Shown: positions 62,204-64,000 of the stretch, piece after piece | How the letters are laid out: each line of letters opens with the position of its first letter | Numbering within the stretch: the stretch's first letter is position 1 | NCBI GenBank assembly: GCA_028752905.1 | Contig: JAQNBH010000010.1 | Coordinates: 18,083,922-18,147,921, forward strand | From: Cladorhizidae sp. MBARI D1340-BT2 | Lineage: Eukaryota; Porifera; Demospongiae; Poecilosclerida; Cladorhizidae | Direction: 5' to 3' | DNA: 64,000 bases | Translations under genes and position numbers: made by a program | Notes under the pieces: model-generated | Seen by the model: only the letters and a program-made list of their open reading frames with translations | Database searches by the model: none | Told to the model about the DNA's origin: nothing

Positions 62204-63048
62204 TTTGCTGGCCTCTCTCTTTTTTTTCTTCTTCTTTTTCACCTCTTACTTTGTGCAATAGTAATTCTACTCGGCAAGCGTAGAACCATGAATTCAGTCA
62301 GACATTTGGCATTTGCACTTGGCTGAACAATTTGATCAGGGAAAAACAACAGCATGTGCCAAGATTTTGTTTGCCATTGAACTTGGAGGAAAAAATTGGA
62401 TATATCGTATTTAAAAAATCGACCCATGCTGCTTCGACTACCCTCTGCCACCACTTGGTGATAATATATAGAACTTGGAGGAAAACATGAAGGGAAAAAT
62501 GAGCACCACTGTGGATTGGAACAAGCCTATCGATGTTTAGTTCTTTTACGCGTGGAGGGAATAAAGTTGGGCTGAAATGAAATAGTGCAGCTTGTACTTT
62601 CGAACATGCCTTCTCTTGTGTGTTCTTAATTGAACGAGTTTTTATTCGTGGTAAAAGATTGGTTAACAAATGCCTCCACTGGAGTTGATTTCAGCCTTGT
62701 GTCATACTCCACTTCTAGTCCACTTTGAAGGACAGGATATCTGAAAGTGAGGTCAGCTTTGATAGCTATAAAAAAAAAATGATTTAAAATTGTTAGAAAT
62801 GGAAAAGAAAAAGGAAGAGTTGGAGCTTCACAGTCATTTAAGATCTGTGACAAAGCCAAACTTATGATGTTATGTATATCACAAGTTCAAGTATTGAATG
62901 TACTCTCTGCTTCGACTAATACCAAGCTGATGTGTCATCTGATGGAGTTCTATATAGTGAAAATTGGGTACAGCATCATCATGTTTGCAGGGGATGCCTG
63001 AAGATTGTGTCTCTAAAAACAACGAGGGCTGGTTTTGATCAGTGATAG
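62204..63048 (+). other. last 5S spacer, truncated
   Basis: S-class spacer sequence from the T5 terminator to GTGATAG. The remaining roughly 400 bp that would lead to the next gene are displaced by, or lie beyond, the retrotransposon. No gene is seen in it. Confidence 0.9.
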
Positions 63049-63192
63049 TGTAGCTACCTCGTAGGGAGCTAACAAACAAAATCCAACAAGGAATAATTGA
63101 CAGAACCACTCGAGACAAAACTTGTTGTTATTATATATTGCGATCGAACATCTATCCTATATGACCCTTGACCTCCTATGTTGAACGCTACA
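63049..63192 (-). repeat. 3' LTR, 144 bp
   Basis: On the minus strand it begins TGTAGCG next to the polypurine tract and ends GGTAGCTACA at the 5S spacer, giving TGTAGC...GCTACA inverted ends. A short TATATAATAA stretch lies inside. The length is small for a gypsy LTR but known in the group. The left host flank ends GATAG; a matching copy beyond the 5' LTR would be the target duplication. Confidence 0.85.
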
Positions 63193-63203
63193 TGGCCCCC
63201 CCT
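63193..63203 (-). other. polypurine tract
   Basis: The minus strand reads AGGGGGGGCCA immediately before the LTR start TGTAGCG. This is the plus-strand DNA primer site expected in LTR elements. Confidence 0.8.
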
Positions 63204-63246
63204 AGCAATGTAAAATACAACAATAATCAGTTTGTGTATTATAACA

Positions 63247-64000
63247 TTACCAAGTTCGCAGGTTCAGTCTGTCCGGAGGGAGAATCTCACGTCCACTTCG
63301 TGTACGGAGAGATGGAGCCGTATCCGGAGGTGCTGGCCGAGTTTCCACTGTAGTTGTTGGTGGAGGAGCTGTGGCACTTTGTGGTTCCATAGGGGACGGG
63401 TAGGCAGTTTTGAGGCGATCAACTGTAACTCTCTCTACTTTGCCATCTCGATTAATGAGAAAGTGTTTCTCATTCCGTTCCAGAACTGGGTAGGGCCCAG
63501 CATAAGGGCGTTGGAGGGGGTTACGATGGGCACCATGGCGCATGTAGACGAAGCCCGTGTGCCCAAGGTCTATAGGGATGTGAGTTGGTCGGGTGCCATG
63601 GTATTGTGGAGGAGGAGGTAGGGCAGTGTGCATGGAAGTCTGAAGCTCGCGGAGGAAACCAGATTGCAGGTCGGACGCCCTTGGGGCGCTGAAAAATTCC
63701 CCAGGCAGGTGGAGAGCGGTGCCGTACACAAGGTCAGCTGGGGAGCACTCAGCATCCTCACGCCAGGCGGTTCGTATGCCCAGCAACACCATTGGCAATT
63801 CATCCATCCACTTGGGTCCTGTGAGGCGAGCCTTGAGGGAAGCTTTTAATTGCCTGTGCATTCGTTCGACTAGACCATTCGCCTGGGGGTGGTAAGCTGT
63901 GGTATTGTTGGCCGAAATTCCAAGCAGTCTGTTGAGTTCCGACCACAATTCCGAGGTGAACTGTGGGCCTCTGTCTGAGGTGAGGTCCCCAGGAACCCCA
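63247..64000 (-). CDS. pol: retrotransposon pol, integrase C-terminal part (partial)
   Basis: The open frame runs from the window edge to a TAA at 63247-63249, about 250 codons. It begins inside the integrase catalytic core: SDRGPQFTSEL gives the second catalytic aspartate, and 35 residues separate it from the glutamate in HPQANGLVER, as in the DD35E family. The motif CSPADLVYGTALHLPGEF follows. A GPY/F module comes next (RPYAGPYPVLERNEKHFLI, then VERVTVDRLK). A proline-rich tail ends RTRSGREILPPDRL, and no chromodomain is seen. It would insert the element's cDNA into host DNA. No stop or frameshift is visible, so it may be recently active. The start lies outside the window. Confidence 0.95.
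   Translation of the reverse strand, partial: GVPGDLTSDRGPQFTSELWSELNRLLGISANNTTAYHPQANGLVERMHRQLKASLKARLTGPKWMDELPMVLLGIRTAWREDAECSPADLVYGTALHLPGEFFSAPRASDLQSGFLRELQTSMHTALPPPPQYHGTRPTHIPIDLGHTGFVYMRHGAHRNPLQRPYAGPYPVLERNEKHFLINRDGKVERVTVDRLKTAYPSPMEPQSATAPPPTTTVETRPAPPDTAPSLRTRSGREILPPDRLNLRTW

Larger units (their letters stand above)
2923..63048 (+). repeat. 5S rDNA tandem array, plus-strand block
   Basis: The block holds 41 complete-length 5S genes plus a 3' remnant and a 5' fragment, all in the same direction. Gene-to-gene spacing is 1373-1388 bp (S units), 1440-1444 bp (C units), or 1601-1613 bp (L units; 1655 bp where the gene carries an insertion). Each spacer of about 1250 bp starts with T5 and a long pyrimidine tract and shows no convincing protein gene. 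The last spacer is cut at 63048 by a retrotransposon. Confidence 0.97.
63049..64000 (-). mobile_element. Ty3/gypsy LTR retrotransposon, 3' portion
   Basis: Reading leftwards from the window edge, the order is integrase, stop codon, polypurine tract and 3' LTR ending exactly where 5S spacer resumes. The rest of pol, gag and the 5' LTR lie beyond the window. The intact reading frame and clean termini suggest a fairly young insertion. It lies in the 5S spacer in the opposite direction to the 5S genes. Confidence 0.92.

Noticed and set aside
63232..63621. Plus-strand frames opposite the integrase
   Set aside because: They are antisense to a clear integrase with catalytic and GPY/F motifs.

Overview
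This window is almost entirely a tandem 5S ribosomal RNA gene array from a eukaryotic, most probably invertebrate animal, genome. The 5S sequence is 120 nt and animal-like. It has the internal promoter boxes, a TATA-like element about 28 bp upstream and a T5 terminator. The two retroelement pieces are Ty3/gypsy types common in aquatic invertebrates, one with an N-terminal zinc-finger gag. I cannot name the species; a sponge or cnidarian would fit but is a guess. No host protein-coding gene can be supported.

Layout. 1-2173: 5S units on the minus strand (one 5'-partial gene at 1-50, one complete gene at 1305-1424). 2174-2922: 5' end of a decayed LTR retrotransposon on the minus strand (candidate LTR, primer-binding site, gag with an in-frame stop, cut off after about 153 codons). 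2923-63048: 5S units on the plus strand, beginning with only the last 11-13 nt of a 5S gene. They hold 41 complete-length genes plus one short 5' fragment. 63049-64000: the 3' end of a second, different Ty3/gypsy element on the minus strand (144-bp LTR, polypurine tract, integrase), inserted in the spacer and running off the window.

Units fall into three classes by spacer. S units (about 1375 bp) carry a 14-bp palindrome CTCTTCTAGAAGAG just upstream of the gene and an ATGCAAAT octamer further up. L units (about 1605 bp) carry three and a bit copies of a 79-bp subrepeat. C units (about 1440 bp) have an 83-bp insert with three copies of a roughly 30-bp motif splitting the palindrome, and have lost the octamer. 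L units are concentrated in the first half of the plus-strand array, and S units dominate after 31 kb. A C-S-L trimer recurs four times and there are recent dimer duplications, so the array evolves by block duplication and unequal exchange. Shuffled point variants show recombination inside units.

The 5S coding sequence is strongly homogenised: 33 of 42 complete-length copies look identical by eye. The exceptions include three kinds of helix transition that keep pairing as G-U wobbles, one gene with a 50-nt insertion of a telomere-like hexamer (GGGCTA)n in Box C, one with a 2-nt deletion in Box A, and a partial duplication near 60.6 kb. The most notable structures are the hexamer insertion at 20641-20690 and the array orientation flip at the 2.2-2.9 kb retroelement fragment, which could be a real inversion or an assembly join.
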